Of a stretch of DNA of 64,000 nucleotides, positions 21,640 through 33,381 are shown one piece after another. Within the stretch, counting starts at the first letter, position 1. Each line of letters starts with the position of its first letter. The position numbers were made by a program, and so were the translations under genes. Origin of the DNA: Isoetes taiwanensis (lineage: Eukaryota > Streptophyta > Lycopodiopsida > Isoetales > Isoetaceae); assembly GCA_021234155.1 (NCBI GenBank), contig JAJEKV010000027.1:16834891-16898890 (forward strand). Direction: 5' to 3'. The notes beneath the pieces are model-generated. The model made no database searches. It saw only the letters and a program-made list of their open reading frames with translations, and was not told the origin of the DNA.

Positions 21640-23100
21640 GTGCATTTTGTTTCAATTTTTGGGTTGCCCCTAGGGGGGCAAGCCCTTGTCCATGTGGGTT
21701 TATGGCATATTCCAAGTATATACTAGTATATGCCAAGAATATGCCAATGACCCGCCTCCAAACTTGCTATAGGATGTGAATTGGCGGTCGCGGCTGTTCT
21801 TGAGCATCCATTTTGAAACCGGCTAACCGGTGCCAGCATGGGTTTTGTTGCAAATTGGGACTTTCCAGTCCAGATCGCATGCGTTGTCGCCTCCAGAGGT
21901 GGGAGCTCGTTTGGAAGCCTATAACGAAGTTGAGGAATCAAGGTGAAGGATTCCCTCACGAGATAGGAGCCGTATCGGAAAAGAATGGCGATGCCATAGC
22001 TAAGGTGTTGTTTATTTCGCATTGCACCATTTGATTAATCAGTAAAAAGAAGGGGTTAGTTCGTGGAATAATGGTGATGTGCTCATGGATTCTCATAATA
22101 TGCTAGTTCTTATTGTTGGAAGCTGTATGATGCATCTTGCATAAAGACAAAAGGTCCGGTAAGCTCTTATGGCTTCATAAAACTACACTTTTAACTTGTA
22201 GAAACAATAGAGTCATTACTAAAAGTCCCTTTGTAAGCTCCAAATTCGACCATTCAAAGATTTGTCTTTGAAGGAGTTATATTAAAGAGTTTTCATCGCT
22301 TATAACCTATGTTCCTTGTTTGTAATAGGGATGTGGATCCTAAGAACATGGAAGCCTAGGTCATATGTTAGGCATTTAAAATATGTATCGAAGTTTTCCC
22401 TTTCTTTTGGCTCTGAAAGCTATGCCGTTCTGAGGAGGCAATTCTAGTTGTGTTAATCATACATGTCTTGCTAGGTGAGCGATAAGAATTTAATAATTGC
22501 CAAAATGGTGGGAATGTTTCAATAGTTCTTTCATGGCATTGATGAGTATATAACCCGATCTTCAATAGGATTAGTTCTCTGACTAAATGAAGGCCAATGA
22601 GTTACAAATCATTATGTATTTTGATGTGGGTTCCTATTGTCTTGTCGTGTTTCTTTGACATGATATCTTGAGGTGCAAGAATTCTTAAGTGGAATGAATC
22701 ATGGTTTTATGGAACTACAAACTTCAAGTTTGTTATTCGTGCTATTCTATCCTTTCGGTTATAATAACGACCGCTTGTTATTGGCATCCAGATTATTGTT
22801 TATACTAGGAAGATGCAAAACTTATGAAATCACGATCCAATAATTTCAAATTTAATTTAACGAAGTGGAGGGTTCTGACTTACATAACTTCATATCCTCA
22901 ACTTCTGGGACAATGAAAAATGTTTCACCATGTTGCTATGAAGTTTCCACTTAACCTTTTCGATCCGAAGTTCAAGACGTTGCAATATTAAGAAAAAGTG
23001 AGAGTGATTGTATAATGGTACCTATGATGGAATAGAAATGAATGAGGCTAGTAAGTTATTTGTGTCTCTATCTATGTGTTTTGTTCTTGTGGTTTACATG
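21640..23100. other. Unassigned sequence
   Basis: AT-rich, with no open frame that continues and no terminal repeats seen. Confidence 0.35.
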
Positions 23101-23109
23101 GCTAAATTG

Positions 23110-23970
23110 TGAAGCGGCATCTTCTTCATAATAATGCCGAAGTGTCGTGAAGCTGCGTATGAGCAAAGCCAAGGAAAGAAGGATGCAACCGCCATGGCGG
23201 GAGCTCTCGATATGAGATACTATGAAAGCATGTAGCGTGATCTATATTCGGAACGAATCGTTCATGAACAAATCATCGAGGATGAGGTCCAATATCATAT
23301 TACATTTTGTTGACATTTGGCTTGAACATAATGCTTTTATCACACGTGGAGTGTACACGGGCATTTCATGTTTGCAAAGGGAACAATTATGGTTCATCAA
23401 TTCATGAAGCCTTTCTATTTGTATTTAAGGTGCTTTACTTTCTTGACATGTTTCATCATTTTGCATATGATCCCGATTTGCAATGTCGCCGTAACTTTTT
23501 GTAATGTTTATCAAGGGGAATCGTTTTGATGGTTGTCATATTTATTGCAAAGACTCGTGGAATTAGTGCATTCAAGGATTGGAAATACGTAGATGCCTAA
23601 ACCTACAAAGGCACTTGGGCGAAAAGCAAACGAGGAAAAGTCGATACTAAAAGGCGAGATCAAGACTTCTGTTGTACCATCTCATATGATTGCTACCGTT
23701 GTTACAAATATCCGTAAGAGTGGTAGTATTTTCAAAGATTTAATATTTTGTACATATTATTATCAAAAAAGGTTAGATGGGGAATGTTTTAAATATTGCA
23801 TTCTTTTCCTTTTATTTAAAGAGATAGATTTTCCAAATATTCCGGAGGGTCAAACGAAGGAGAGTGTACACAAGCTCATTGTGGAGAATGGTGGTGGATT
23901 CTCCATGAATATTAATCACTCATACCCATGTTGTTGCAAAAAAATAAGAAAAGTTTGCATTATGTTATAG
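23110..23970 (+). pseudogene. Candidate broken gene, unrecognised
   Basis: Three plus-strand segments look coding. The first (about 23121-23228) includes REAAYEQSQGKKDATAMAGA. The second (about 23230-23300) includes YSERIVHEQIIEDEVQYH. The third is the 125-codon frame at 23593-23970 with RKANEEKSILKGEI and EIDFPNIPEGQTKESVHKL. The charged composition and length exceed chance expectation for AT-rich DNA, but stops separate the segments and no family is recognised. They could be exons or a decayed transposon gene. Confidence 0.25.
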
Positions 23971-23979
23971 AATTAACAT

Positions 23980-25110
23980 AAATTGGGCATAGGGTTGCTT
24001 TTTTGAAGAAAGGTTAAGGGCAATATATTAGGCGTTAACTATGCCTGTAGACTAAAGTAAAGTGTGCTAGATTTCTGATAATATCTGTATGCCATTTGGG
24101 TCACTTATATTCATGAATGAGTTTTGTAGTATTAGAATTATTCCTTTGTTTGCAATATCTAGCATTATAACGAGGGTTTTTTGTGATTTTATACGCTTTT
24201 TTGGCATGGCTTTCATATGATTTCATGGGCTGTATTGCACGAGGCATACTAATCAGTATATCTAGAGTGCACTCCACATTTTATTGTCTAAATTTCATAT
24301 CATCAATGGTTTACCCCTTTTTATTTTTATTTTTATTATTTATTTTTGCAGGTGCTGCGGGTTTTGGGTTTATATTTTAGGGTTGTGAACACACCATGTT
24401 ATGTTTGGATGCTGTTATGGTTGTTTTAGGGCTGCTTATTCTTTGGAAGCGGCTATGCACTTCACGACGGCAGTGCACGCCGGGCTATGCCGCTCTGTGC
24501 AATGATGCATGAGGCTTTCCCTCGTCTGAGGATCCCGTGATTTTTTTTCTCAGATATGGAGGATAGACTAATGAAGAGCCTACTTGGTTTTCTGTTTGAT
24601 CTTCTCATGAACCTCCATACAGCATAAAGCATATTCAGTGCTGGATCTACCCCGTGTAGGGAAGCCGTTTCTTCAGAGCTTTTCTTGCCCGTATTAAGGC
24701 ATATTTCATTCAGTTCTTTGTCAAGCTCTTTCTTTTTGGAAAATTATTTGCTTGACTTTGGTGTTTATATCGCATACTTTTTACCGGGCATGGCCTTCGA
24801 GAAATCCGAGATCTTGCCTCGAGGCCTCAAACCTCGAAATCCAGAGACGTTGGGGCTTTGTCTCTTATCAGAGGGCCTTATGCCATGCTACTGCAACTTG
24901 CAAATGACGATGCAGGAGCTGGGGCCGCAAAGGCAGAGTCTCATCCATTTTATGCTTCGTCCGACCTAATGCCTTAAAGGTCTGCGGTGTATAAAACGTG
25001 TTTTGATTGAAAGAGCCAACTGCGAGCAATAAAAAAATGGGCCTTGCCATGGCTTGTGAAAGTCGTTTGCTTGTGATCCTCTCACCAATAGTGCAGGTTG
25101 AGAAATCTTT
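23980..25110. other. Unassigned sequence, left flank of the copia insertion
   Basis: No supported gene is seen. It is continuous with the flank segment at 25111-25373 and is probably the older host sequence at this locus. Confidence 0.35.
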
Positions 25111-25373
25111 TATGGTCATCCCATAGACATATGTCACAGGAGTTTAGTTTATAGGAGTATAGGATAGTAAGCAAACAATTCACGGTGGTCCAATAGTATG
25201 AATTTTGGGGAAATAGTGGAATTACCGAATGGTTGAAGAATATGATCCATATCTTGAATTATCTTAATGTTTCTCCCATCATTCGAGGGAAGAGCACTAA
25301 AAACAAATGCATGAAACATTATCGGCTGCAACTGGCCATTGGAGATGTTTAAATAGTTTGAGTGCTGCTATTC
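25111..25373 (+). repeat. Flank segment X, left copy
   Basis: This 263-bp piece next to the left copia LTR recurs at 61730-61968 next to the right-most LTR, with an internal deletion of about 30 bp there. Both copies end in TATTC against the LTR. The left copy continues into unrelated DNA at TATGG, while the right copy joins a copia integrase scrap there, so the right copy is the rearranged one. Confidence 0.85.
25369..25373 (+). repeat. Target-site duplication, left half (TATTC)
   Basis: TATTC directly precedes the TG of the LTR. The same five bases flank both sides of the LTR at 61969-62597. Confidence 0.75.
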
Positions 25374-25599
25374 TGAAAGAAGAAGTTAACAAGATATTTC
25401 AATCAAATTCAATGAATATCTCTAGATTATCTTAACAATAGGATGCAATTTTCATAACCATTACGTTTGCATAACTATTCCACAACCAAAGCCTTGATAT
25501 TTCAATATTCAATGACTTGTCAAGATAAACTCAATTATTCACTTATTCATCTTCGATAGCCCAAGCTGGCTTCAGAATCAATCCGCAAGCCTCATAAAA
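25374..25599 (-). mobile_element. Copia 3' LTR, first part
   Basis: This part matches the left third of the other LTRs, starting TGAAAGAAGAAGTTAAC. It is interrupted at CATAAAA by the CACTA element and resumes at 32403. Confidence 0.9.
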
Positions 25600-25629
25600 C
25601 ACAACAAGAGAATGGACATTTAGCGACGT
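25600..25629 (+). repeat. CACTA left terminal inverted repeat
   Basis: CACAACAAGAGAATGGACAT followed by TTAGCGACGT. It agrees with the right end at about 26 of 30 positions. Confidence 0.88.
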
Positions 25630-25639
25630 GGGCTTGCGA

Positions 25640-25870
25640 CGTCTGTGCGACGTGACGTCGCAAATAACGTGATCATGCGACGTCAATGCGGCGTCGCGTC
25701 GCAGACACGCCGCATCGCGACGTCGCGACGTCGTCGACATGACGTGGCGGATCCGCGATCATCGCGCCAGTGCACCAACGCCGCCGTCGCGTCGCGTCTT
25801 TTGTCGCGGACGTGGCGTCGCGTCGCGGACGCCGCACATGACGCGATCGCCGCGTCGCGGACGCCCTGTG
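25640..25870. repeat. CACTA left subterminal GCGACG repeats
   Basis: Dense copies of GCGACGT, CGTCGC and TGCGACGTC in both orientations, matching the cluster at 32190-32390. In CACTA elements such subterminal motifs are transposase binding sites. Confidence 0.75.
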
Positions 25871-25889
25871 GCGCGTCCTAGTGTACTTT

Positions 25890-26380
25890 GTTCTTTTTGG
25901 AGAACAAGGGTGGTCTTCTGGCCACGAAAGTTGGTCCCCAGGGTAATGTCGATATTCTGAGTCCATTGGAAGAGCCAAATCATGGTTTTGGAGAGGGGAA
26001 ATTGCTGCGTCCATCGCCCGGGGCCTTCGTAAGAGAACTTTTGTGGCGGCATGTGAGCTCTGGAAGACTTCGGAGCTATTTCATCGTGCACCAACACTTG
26101 CATATCCTAGTGAAATGTTTTCTCATGTCCGCCCCGGCACATTGCACCGCTTTGTCAAAATTCCACCTTTTTTCGATCGCGAGATTTTTTAGTTATCGTT
26201 CTTTTGCATTCATGCTTCATAAATTCGTAATTAATGCATGGTATGGAATTAAATTCTGATTTTTTGTCGGTTGGCTTCCTATGTCATCCCCAAAGATACA
26301 GGCAAATTTTAGAATTTCGGATAAAGTTCTGATCAAATAGGTAGCATTGAACGGTCTAGGCGCTTTGTTGTTGAAGCGTA
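25890..26380 (+). repeat. Degenerate outer copy of the CACTA internal tandem repeat
   Basis: It contains GGTGGTCTTCTGGCCACGAA and CATAAATTCGTAATTAATGC in the same order as the full units, but it is shortened and more diverged. Edge units of tandem arrays are commonly the most diverged. Confidence 0.65.
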
Positions 26381-29300
26381 GCAAGACATTCATAAATTCG
26401 TAATTAATGCATAGTAAGGAATTAAATTCTGATTTTTTGTCAGCAGGTTTCTTAAGTCATCGCCAACGTACATGCCGGTTTTCAAAATTTCCGGACAAGG
26501 TTTAGATCAAAGTGTTTGCATTAGTGCGGTCCGGGCGGCTGTTGTTGGGCAGCCGAAATGGCACACTTTGCCCAAGTCAAACAAGGCCAGGACCTTGCAA
26601 GGCCGCCTCATTAGAGGGAGAGTCCGAACCCCAAGAGGCGAGCCACAAAAAGTTTCCCGAGGCGACCTTTCTGGCGGCGCTCCCGGGAGGGTCACGCTAA
26701 AGACCACACTCCGGGATCTCCGGTTCCCCTATCCGGCCCGTTGAATCCTTCGTTCAAGGGCCCCTCTGTCTCGATAAGGTCCAAAAATCCAACATCCGTC
26801 CGGTGAGAACTTATCAAACCGCTTGAAGCATCTGCGGTCGGCCAGGTGTAGAAACCAAAGTGTTTTGTCGTTCGGACATTGCGGAGGCTCGGGAATGGCG
26901 ATTCGACTTCGCCACATCGTCCGGGGGCCGAAATTACCCTAGAGACCAAGTTGCGGTGGGTTTTGCAAAAGAAAAGAAACACTTCGCCCTACGTTGCGAT
27001 ATTAAGCGGTGATCACCTCCTAGGCCAATTGACTGAGTGTGTTGGACATGAGATAGTTTGGCCTTTACCTCGAGAAGGGGTGGTCTTTTGGCCATGAAAC
27101 TTGGTCCCGAGGGCAATGTCGGCGTTCGAGTCCATTGGCGAGCGAATCACGATTCCGGAGAGGGAAGTTACCCATCGTCGCCCGGGGGCCCGGGGGAGAG
27201 GACTTTTGGGGCAAAAGGCTGCTTCGGGTGGTTTTAGCGTCCGTGCTCGGCGTCAACACCCCCCTCTACGTCAAGACATGGCGCAAGGTCCTAGTCGAAT
27301 CGACAAGGATAGAGCCTCCAAAGCGTAAACCCTATGAGTTGCGAGGTTCTAGCGGGGTTTTGCGTTTTGGGTCTGAGTTTTGGTCCTTTGCACTTGGGAC
27401 TTGGCTGATAAGATGCGATTGAAACGCCAAGCAAGGGGAGCTGATGGAATGGAGTTTGGATCTGTACTCCTCCCGTTGTGGCGGTTAGAAGTAAAGGGCG
27501 GCTTTTGCGGTAGCAAGACATTCATAAATTCGCAATTAATGCATAGTGCGGAATTAAATTCTGATTTTTTTGTCGGCAGGCTTCCTAAGTCATCGCCAAC
27601 ATACAGGCCGATTTTCAAAATTTTGGACAAGGTTTAGATCAAAGTGTTTGCATTAGAGCGGTCAGGGCGACTGTTGTTGGGCAGCCGAAATTTTAGCACA
27701 CTTGCCCAAGTCAAATAAGGCGAGGACCTTGCAAGGCCACCTCATTAGAGGGGAGAGTCCGGGACCCGGGGCGAGCCCCCCAAAAGTTTCCCGAGGCGAC
27801 CTTTCTGGCGGCTCCCACGAGGGGCAAATGCGCTAAAGACCACACTCCGGATCTGGTTCCCCCTATCCGGCCGTTGAATCCTTCCGTTCAAGGCCACCTG
27901 TCTCCGATAAGGTCCAAAAATCCAACATCCGTCCGGTGAGAACTTATCAAACCCCTTGGCGTCTGCGATCGGCGTGTGGTAGAAACCAAAGTGTTTTGTC
28001 GTTCGGACATTGCGGAGGCTCGGGAATGGCGATTCGACTTAAGCCACATCGTCAGGGAGGCGAAATTACCCTAGAGACCAAGTTGCGCGGTCGGTTTGCA
28101 AAAGAAAGAAACACTTACGCCCTACGTTGCGGTGATAACGACCACCTCCTAGGCCAATTGACTACGAGTGTGTTGGACATGAGATAGTTTGGCGCTACCT
28201 CGAGAAGGGGTGGTCTTTTGGCCATGAAACTTGGTCCCGGGGCAATGTCGGCGTTCAGAGTCCATTGGCGAGCGAATCACGATTCGAGAGGGGGAAGTTG
28301 CCGTCCGTCGCCCGGGGGAGCCCCTTGGGAGAGGACTTTTTGGGCAAAATGCTTCCGGTGGTTTTAGGGTCCGTGCTTTCACGGCGTCCAACACCCCTCC
28401 TCTCGTCAAGACCGCGGCAAAGGTCCTAGTCGAATCGACAAGGATAGAGCCTCCGGCGTAAACCCTATGAGTTGCGGGTTCTAGCGGGGTTTGCGTTTTG
28501 GAGTCTTAGAAGTTTTGGTCCTTTGCACTTGGGACTTGGCCGATAAGATCGCGATTGAAGCGAAGCAAGAGGCCCGAGCGGAATAGAGTTTGGATCATAC
28601 TCCTCCGTTGTGGCGGTTAAAGTAAAGGGCGGCTTTGCGGTAGCAAGACATTCATAAATTAAGTAATTAATGCATGATGCGAATTAAATTCTGATTTGTT
28701 GTCGTGAGGCTTCCTAAGTCATCGCCAACATCTGAGCCCGATTTTCAAAATTTTAGGACAAGGTTTAGATCAAAGTGTTTGCATTAGAGCGGTCAAAGCT
28801 GACTTGTTGTTAGGCGTAGAGGCACACTTGCCCAAGTCAAATAAGGCCAGGACCTTGCAAGGCCACCTCATTAGAGGGAGAGTCCGGATCCCGGGAGGCG
28901 AGCCCCAAAAAGTTTCGGCGACCTTTCTGGCGGCTCCCGAGGGGGCCGTGCGCTAAAGACCACACTCCGGGATCTCGGTTCCCCTATCCGACCGTTGAAT
29001 CCTTCCGTTCAAGGGCCTGTCTCGATAAGGTCCAAAAATCCAACATCCGTCCGTGAGAACTTATCAAACCCGCGGCGTCTGCGGTCGGCCAGTGTAGAAA
29101 CCAAAGTGTTTTGTCGTTCGGACATTGCGGAGGCTCGGAATGGCGATTCGACTTTGCCACATCGTCAGGGAGGCGAAATTACCCTAAAGACCAAGTTGCC
29201 GCGGTCGATTTTGCAAAAAGAAAGAAACACTTAAAAGCCCTACGTTGCGGTGATTAAGCCGACCACCTCCTAGGCCAATTGACTACGAGTGTGTTGGACA

Positions 29301-30190
29301 TGAGATAGTTTGGCGCTACCTCGAGAAGGGTGGTCTTTTGGCCATGAAACTTGGTCCCCGGGGCAATGTCGGCGTTCGAGTCCATTGGCGAGCCGAATCC
29401 GCGATTCGGGGAGAGGGGAAGTTGCCCGTCCGTCGCCCGGGGCCGGGGAGAGGACTTTTGGGGCAAGCTTCCTTCGGATGGTTTTAGGGTCCGTGCTCTG
29501 CGTCAACACCCCCTCTACATCAAGACCGCGGCGCAAGGTCCTAGTCGAATCGACAAGGATAGAGCCTCCGAAGCGTAAACCCTATGAGTTGCTAGGTTCT
29601 AGCGGGGGTTTTGCGTTTTGGGTGCCGAGAGTTTTGGTCCTTTGCACTTGGGACTTGGCGATAAGATCTGATTGAAGCGAAGCAAGGGGCCCGGCGGAAT
29701 GGAGTTTGGATCTGTACTCCTCCGTTGTGGCGGTTAAGTAAAGGCGACTTTGCGGTAGCAAGACATTCATAAATTCGTAATTAATGCATAGTGCGAATTA
29801 AATTCTGATTTTTTGTCGGCAAGGCTTCCTAAGTCATCGCCAACATACAGGCCGTTTTTCAAAATTTCGGACAAGGTTTAGATCAAAGTGTTTGCATTAG
29901 AGCGGTCCCTGACTGTTGTTGGGCAGCCGGTAGCACACTTGCCCAAGTCAAACAAGGCCGAGGACCTTGCAAGGCCACCTCATTAGAGGGGAGAGTCCAG
30001 GACCCGGGAGGCCCAAGCCCCAAAAAGTTTCCCGGCGACCTTTCTGGCGGCTCCCCAGGGGGCCCGTGCAGCTAAAGACCACACTCCCGGGATCTCGGTT
30101 CCCCTATCCGGCCGTTGAATCCTTAGTTCAAGGGGCCTCGTTCGATAAGGGCCAAAAAAATCCAACATCCGTCAGGAGAACTTATCAAAC
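26381..30190 (+). repeat. 1.13-kb tandem repeat array inside the CACTA element
   Basis: The marker GCAAGACATTCATAAATT occurs at 26381, 27513, 28643 and 29758, giving periods of 1132, 1130 and 1115 bp. The last unit is partial. Units differ by many 1-4 base indels in GC-rich parts, for example around the GAGAGTCCG...CCCGGG...GCGAGCC stretch. Open frames in it do not agree between units, so the array appears non-coding. Confidence 0.88.
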
Positions 30191-30426
30191 CGCCACCCCT
30201 GGGCTCAAACATGCCACCCGGGCTCAAACATTAAGTAAGTAGTAGCAATAGAAGATTGGTTAAATCGAATGTGATTTTGGTGCATATATGGCTCGGGAAT
30301 GTCCAAATTAGCATAAGGACAAACTTTCATGACCATCGGATGAAAAAAAAGGCGCAAAAAAATTAAAAGTGTTAGGCGTCGCTATAACAAAATACGTCGC
30401 GGACCGCGTCGCATCGCGACGTTAAA

Positions 30427-30492
30427 CCGTATATCACGATTTTGAAATCGTATATCACGATTTCAAAATCGTATATCACGGTTTAAAATCGC
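30427..30492 (+). repeat. Short tandem repeat CGTATATCACGATTT
   Basis: Three copies of about 22 bp, each (A)CCGTATATCACG or TCGTATATCACG with GATTTTGAAA-type filler. Each unit is partly self-complementary. Located within the CACTA element. Confidence 0.7.
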
Positions 30493-30699
30493 ATCTTTTG
30501 GCGTCGCGGCGTCGCATCTGGCGCCGTGTGTTTTTCTGATCCGTGGTAGTCTTTTTCGGGGACCATTCCTAGGCTTCCTTCTATCGACTATTTTGGAGGC
30601 GATCTTGGTATCTGACCTTGAGCGACTTGCAAGCACTCTTTTTTAGGTTAGTAGATCATGCTTTTTGGATTGAATGGTTTTGGATTGAATGATTTAGTG

Positions 30700-31065
30700 T
30701 AGATTTCAAATTTTTTTTTTTCTATCTCTTTCCTTCTTTTTCTTCTTCTTGTTTACGCATTCTTCTTCTTTTTCCTTCTTTCCTCATTTCTTTCTTGATT
30801 CTTCCCTTATTTCCTCTTCCATTCTTCCATTCTTCTATCTTCTTCCATTTCATTCTCTTATTTCTTCCATTCTTCTCTTTCTTCCCCTAATTTCTTTTTC
30901 TCCTCTTTCCCCTTCTCTTCTTTCTCCCACCCTTCTCTTCTTCTTTGATTCATTCATTTTTTTTTTTTTCTTGTTTTACTATTTCTTCATCTTTTTTTTT
31001 TTTTTTTTTTCTTCTTCTTGATCTTTTTTTTTTTTGTTCTTATTCTTCTAACTCTTTGTTGCTTT
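30700..31065 (+). repeat. Pyrimidine-rich low-complexity tract
   Basis: Nearly continuous T and C on the plus strand (TTCTTCTT, TTTCTTCC). The 90-codon open frame through it is compositional and not a gene. Confidence 0.8.
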
Positions 31066-31174
31066 CTATTTCGATTTGGACCCTCGGGGATCTTGTTACA
31101 CCGTCCTTCTTTTGGTAAGTTGATCGGCTTGCATTTTATTTTTATAATTTTAAGCGGGTTAAAAAAATTGATGG

Positions 31175-31480
31175 AGTGGCTTGTTCAAGGAGCGCGGGTT
31201 GGCTCCACCTAGAGTGGGGAGGACCATGTACCGGGTTGAAGTCCACTTCACTCTGATCATATATTTTTCCTAGGTTAAGGAGTGGCTTGTTCAAGGGCAC
31301 GGTAGGCTCCACCTAGAGTGGAGAGGGCCGCGTGCAGGGTTCAAGTCCACGACCACTTGTTATTTTTAGGTTTAAAATAAAATTGTAGTGGCTTGTTCAA
31401 GGGACACGGTAGGCTCCACTACAGTGGAGGCGACCGGTGTTCGGGTCCAAGTCGACTTTTCTTGTAATTCTTAGGTAGAG
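31175..31480 (+). repeat. 106-bp tandem repeat with tRNA-like boxes
   Basis: AGTGGCTTGTTCAAGG recurs at 31175, 31281 and 31387, a spacing of 106 bp. Each unit also has GGCTCCACCTAGAGTGG or a variant, and a word like GGGTTCAAGTCCAC. The word GGTTCAAGTCC fits the polymerase III B-box consensus, and TGGCTTGTTCAAGG is A-box-like. They may be SINE-derived heads arranged in tandem. Confidence 0.7.
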
Positions 31481-31489
31481 GTGGCCAAA

Positions 31490-32110
31490 TCTGGCTTATA
31501 ACCCTAAAAGCGTATGTTAGCCAACTCTGGCTTTTAATCCGACTAATCCGGTTTGGAAGGGGCTCATTTCGATGATGGGGGAGCTGCTTGAAAAAGAAGG
31601 TACATGACCTAGTCATAGTCTTATTTTTATTCTTTTGTTTTGTGTTAATCTATCGATTTATAGAAAAGGCAAAGAGTGATTGCAAAATTGAAGTCGAATG
31701 CCAAAAATTGGGGCCGATTGGTCAAAGGTCCCTAAACCACTTAATCGTCCATAAGGAAGATATCAAGGTATTTGTTATTTGTTGCCATTAGTTCAATTGA
31801 AATAAGACATTTAACTTGTCATGTTGTATTCCTTGCAATCGGATCACTTTTCGAGCGTGCAAAGGATTCCAAGAAAAACATCGCCTCCGCAGTTTGCCAA
31901 GGCAACTTCAAACAAGCAATTAGTCTCACTTGGGTTACGGCGGCGAAATAGATTAAGTAAGTGCTATAAACTCTTAGTTCCGCGTTAACTTTCAATGTCA
32001 TTGTCTAATATTGGTGCATTATTGTTATAGAATTGGCTATCACGGGTTTTCCCCTAACAGGGGAACACGTAAAGATAGCCACTACTACGCCTCTTGTATA
32101 TGATATTGTA
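31490..32110. other. CACTA interior with no recognised gene
   Basis: Short frames only. No transposase motif was recognised. Confidence 0.4.
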
Positions 32111-32119
32111 ACTAACTAT

Positions 32120-32402
32120 TAAAATTCTTTCCTTTTTTTTTTTAAATTTTTTTTATTTTTTTTTTTTTTTTTTAGTCCACCGTCGCCGCCGCGGCGTCCG
32201 TCACTGCCGACGGCGATACGGCGTCGAGTCCGTCGAAGTCGCGTCTGCTTGCGGCGTCGGCGGCGCCTGCGACGTCGCGTCGTCGCATGCGGCGATATCT
32301 GCACGGCGTCACTGTGAGGCGATCGTGCGTAGCCGTCGACGTCGCATAGACGTCGTTCAGACGTCGCTATAGACGTCGCTAAATGACCCTTTTCTTGTTG
32401 TG
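32120..32402. repeat. CACTA right subterminal repeats and terminal inverted repeat
   Basis: An oligo-T tract is followed by dense GCGTCG/CGACGTC motifs and then CGTCGCTAAATGACCC and TTTCTTGTTGTG. The reverse complement of the last 30 bases matches the left end. Confidence 0.85.
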
Positions 32403-32818
32403 AAATGAACTAACTAGGCAATAACAAATATTTCTTAGTTTAATCTGTCTCAGTCCGGCATTCATGCGGTACCGATCTATTTATTTGTCGCTCAAAACCG
32501 GTGATATTTCAAGTGTTCTATTTTGCTTAAAGCCCGTTCGGCCTTGAAGTATCTTCTAAAAATATTGACCTTTATTTTAAGTAAACCTTATCCTTTTACT
32601 TTTTGACCATATAACTATTGAAACTTCACCTTCAACCATATATGAACTTCTCCTTGTTTAATTTGCTCTTCAAGTCTATGTCAAAGAATAGAACTTGAGC
32701 TATCATAACCATCACGTCCTTGTTTTATTTGCTTCTCAAGTCTATGTTAAATAATAGATCTTGAGCTATCATGACCATCCACGGATCCTTTTGACATATT
32801 ACATGAACAATATCTTCG
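32403..32818 (-). mobile_element. Copia 3' LTR, second part
   Basis: Continues the LTR from 25599. It starts with the second AAA of the CACTA target duplication, contains the U3 direct repeat and ends next to the RNase H tail. Confidence 0.9.
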
Positions 32819-32994
32819 TTCTCCTTTTCATGTAATATCTGGTTTGCAGCATTGCATTGGCTCTCTTAGTTTTATAAATCTGTGTACTGGTAGAGCTTTT
32901 GTCAAAATATTTGCCTTTTGTTCATCTGTGCATACATATTGCATCTGTATCAGATTTTTGCTTACCATGTCTCGTATGAAATGTATAATTCTAT
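32819..32994 (-). pseudogene. Copia RNase H C-terminal fragment
   Basis: It encodes MQYVCTDEQKANILTKALP and the final CCKPDIT of the copia polyprotein. It is separated from the rest of RNase H (40798-41202) by the LINE insertion. Confidence 0.9.
32980..32994 (+). repeat. LINE target-site duplication, 3' side
   Basis: AATGTATAATTCTAT, repeated exactly at 40798-40812. Fifteen bases is typical for target-primed reverse transcription. Confidence 0.93.
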
Positions 32995-33010
32995 TTTTTT
33001 TTTTTTTTTT

Positions 33011-33380
33011 GAAAGTAAGAGTTGGTTTTATCATTAATTATGAAATCTCAAAATACATAGCAAAGGTATGCTTTTAGAAAAAGCATATCAAAATATATAG
33101 TCAAATCCGACAAAATGATAACGGAATGTAAAATAGATTACACTTTCACGAGTAAGAAGATCGATCAACGGTCGTGACCACCCTTAAAAGGATGAATTGG
33201 TAAAAGATAAGTAGTAAAAGCTTTTACGGAACTAAACCGATTTCCCGCGAGAACAAGCTTGCTAAGGGTTCCCGGAAAAGATGAAGAACACCAAAAAGTA
33301 ATCCACCAAAAGAGTAAACCGGACCTAAATTAGATAAAAAAGCGAATATGCTTCTTAGAGATGGCCAAATGGAAAGGGAA
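33011..33380 (-). other. LINE 3' untranslated region
   Basis: AT-rich sequence between the last ORF2-related frame and the poly(A) tail. No gene is seen. Confidence 0.6.
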
Positions 33381-33381
33381 T

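Larger units (their letters stand above)
25600..32402. mobile_element. Non-autonomous EnSpm/CACTA element
   Basis: A 6.8-kb insertion in a copia LTR. Its ends are inverted repeats beginning CACAACAAGA. Copies of GCGACG and CGTCGC fill the outer few hundred bases. A 3-bp AAA duplication flanks it (25597-25599, 32403-32405). Known plant CACTA ends commonly read CACTACAAGAAA, so CACAACAAGA is a one-base variant. No transposase frame is seen. The interior is mainly a 1.13-kb tandem array and pyrimidine-rich DNA, so mobilisation would need a helper. Confidence 0.85.

Noticed and set aside
25888-30242. Many 60-123 codon open frames in the 1.13-kb array
   Set aside because: Frames are not conserved between units and change with indels. 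GC-rich repeats give chance open frames.
30749-31021. 90-codon open frame rich in Phe, Ser and Leu
   Set aside because: It is a translation of a T/C-rich low-complexity tract.
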